Shown here: positions 5,360 to 5,774 of the stretch, in pieces
Layout: the number at the start of each line of letters is the position of its first letter
How positions within the stretch are numbered: position 1 is the stretch's first letter
From: CBDCFL01 sp050300875
Lineage (GTDB): Bacteria > Pseudomonadota > Alphaproteobacteria > Rhodobacterales > Rhodobacteraceae
Assembly: GCA_050300875.1 (NCBI GenBank)
Contig: JBNKYL010000008.1
Coordinates: forward strand, 1-5,774
Direction of reading: 5' to 3'
Length of the DNA: 5,774 nucleotides
Translations under genes and position numbers: made by a program
Notes under the pieces: model-generated
Told to the model about the DNA's origin: nothing
Databases searched by the model: none
The model's input: only the letters and a program-made list of their open reading frames with translations

Positions 5360-5774
5360 ATGACGACCACCACAAACGACCCTGTCGCCATTTCCGTCCT
5401 GTCGGAGATTTTCATGGTCGACCAGCTGGCGCGTGGTCGGATCGGGCGGCTGTTGCCCAAGGGCATGGAGTTAAGCCATTTTTCAGTGCTGAACCATCTG
5501 GCCCACGTGCATGATGAACGCTCGCCTGCCGAACTGGCGCGGGTTTTCAACGTCACGCGTGGGGCCATGACCAATACGCTGGGCAAGTTGGAAACAGCCG
5601 GCCATGTCCATATCCGTCCCGACTGGGACGATGCGCGCCGAAAATTCGTGTCGATCAGCCCAGCAGGGTTGCAGGCGCGCGACGCCGCGCTGGCCGCCGT
5701 CGCCCCGGTCATGGCGCAGCTGTCGTCATCGGGCGGGCAGGACCGGCTGAAATCCATGTTGCCCGTGCTGCGCG
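5360..5774 (+). CDS. MarR-family transcriptional regulator (C-terminus cut by window edge)
   Basis: The first 138 codons of a winged-helix regulator begin at an ATG four bases after the hydrolase stop. An N-terminal dimerisation helix (about 8-32, SVLSEIFMVDQLARGRIGRLLP) leads to the DNA-binding part: SHFSVLNHLAHV (39-50), SPAELARVFNVTRGAMTNTLGKLETAGHVHI (55-85) as helix-turn-helix, and the wing DWDDARRKFVSISPAG (88-103) with the Asp/Arg pair typical of MarR. The usual length is about 140-160 residues, so only a few residues should be missing. No Shine-Dalgarno is seen, consistent with translation coupled to the upstream gene. MarR proteins often repress their own operon and respond to small molecules or oxidation, but no operator could be tied to it here. 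No cysteine is visible in the part seen, which argues against a cysteine-based redox sensor of the OhrR kind. Confidence 0.92.
   Translation, partial: MTTTTNDPVAISVLSEIFMVDQLARGRIGRLLPKGMELSHFSVLNHLAHVHDERSPAELARVFNVTRGAMTNTLGKLETAGHVHIRPDWDDARRKFVSISPAGLQARDAALAAVAPVMAQLSSSGGQDRLKSMLPVLR

Noticed and set aside
4414..5757. Open frame of 447 codons on the minus strand opposite the hydrolase and the regulator
   Set aside because: The plus strand carries two clear protein families here. The antisense translation has no recognisable motif, is rich in Arg/Ser/Gly and looks like a GC-rich shadow.

Overview
The base composition (GC-rich, strong G/C third-position bias), the protein sequences and the gene order all suggest a Rhodobacteraceae-type alphaproteobacterium (Rhodobacter/Paracoccus/Roseobacter relatives). 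This is read from protein resemblance only. The window looks like ordinary, densely packed chromosome. I see no insertion sequence, integrase, CRISPR array, tRNA, rRNA or prophage signature.

Left part (1-1550), cell envelope. A CAP/SCP-domain lipoprotein, cut by the left edge, points left. Divergent from it, across about 160 bp, is a Tat-exported L,D-transpeptidase (591-1181). It is followed by a 60-residue secreted, methionine-rich peptide with one C-terminal membrane segment (1314-1496), preceded by a very good Shine-Dalgarno. A perfect 13-bp stem-loop at 1519-1548, with A and T tracts on its two sides, sits between this gene and the convergent hemH and can terminate both.

Middle (1562-3478), minus strand. 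A two-gene unit is transcribed leftward. First comes a protein closely resembling the complex I assembly factor NDUFAF5, a methyltransferase-fold protein that here lacks a recognisable SAM-binding glycine motif. It is followed by ferrochelatase (hemH). The two are separated by 54 bp containing a GC-rich hairpin over the upstream stop codon. Both genes serve respiratory cofactor or complex maturation.

Right part (3509-5774), plus strand. A tightly packed four-gene unit reads comF-type phosphoribosyltransferase, glutaredoxin 3 (grxC), a Nit-type carbon-nitrogen hydrolase that probably removes deaminated glutathione, and a MarR-family regulator cut by the right edge. grxC and the hydrolase overlap by four bases (GTGA), and the marR start lies four bases after the hydrolase stop. 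The grxC-nit pairing makes biological sense as glutathione use plus repair of a damaged form of glutathione. Only 30 bp separate this unit from the divergent NDUFAF5-like gene.

No clearly new multi-gene system is visible. The items most worth a second look are the small membrane peptide beside hemH, the NDUFAF5-like protein with its shortened SAM-binding region, and the coupled grxC-nit-marR arrangement.
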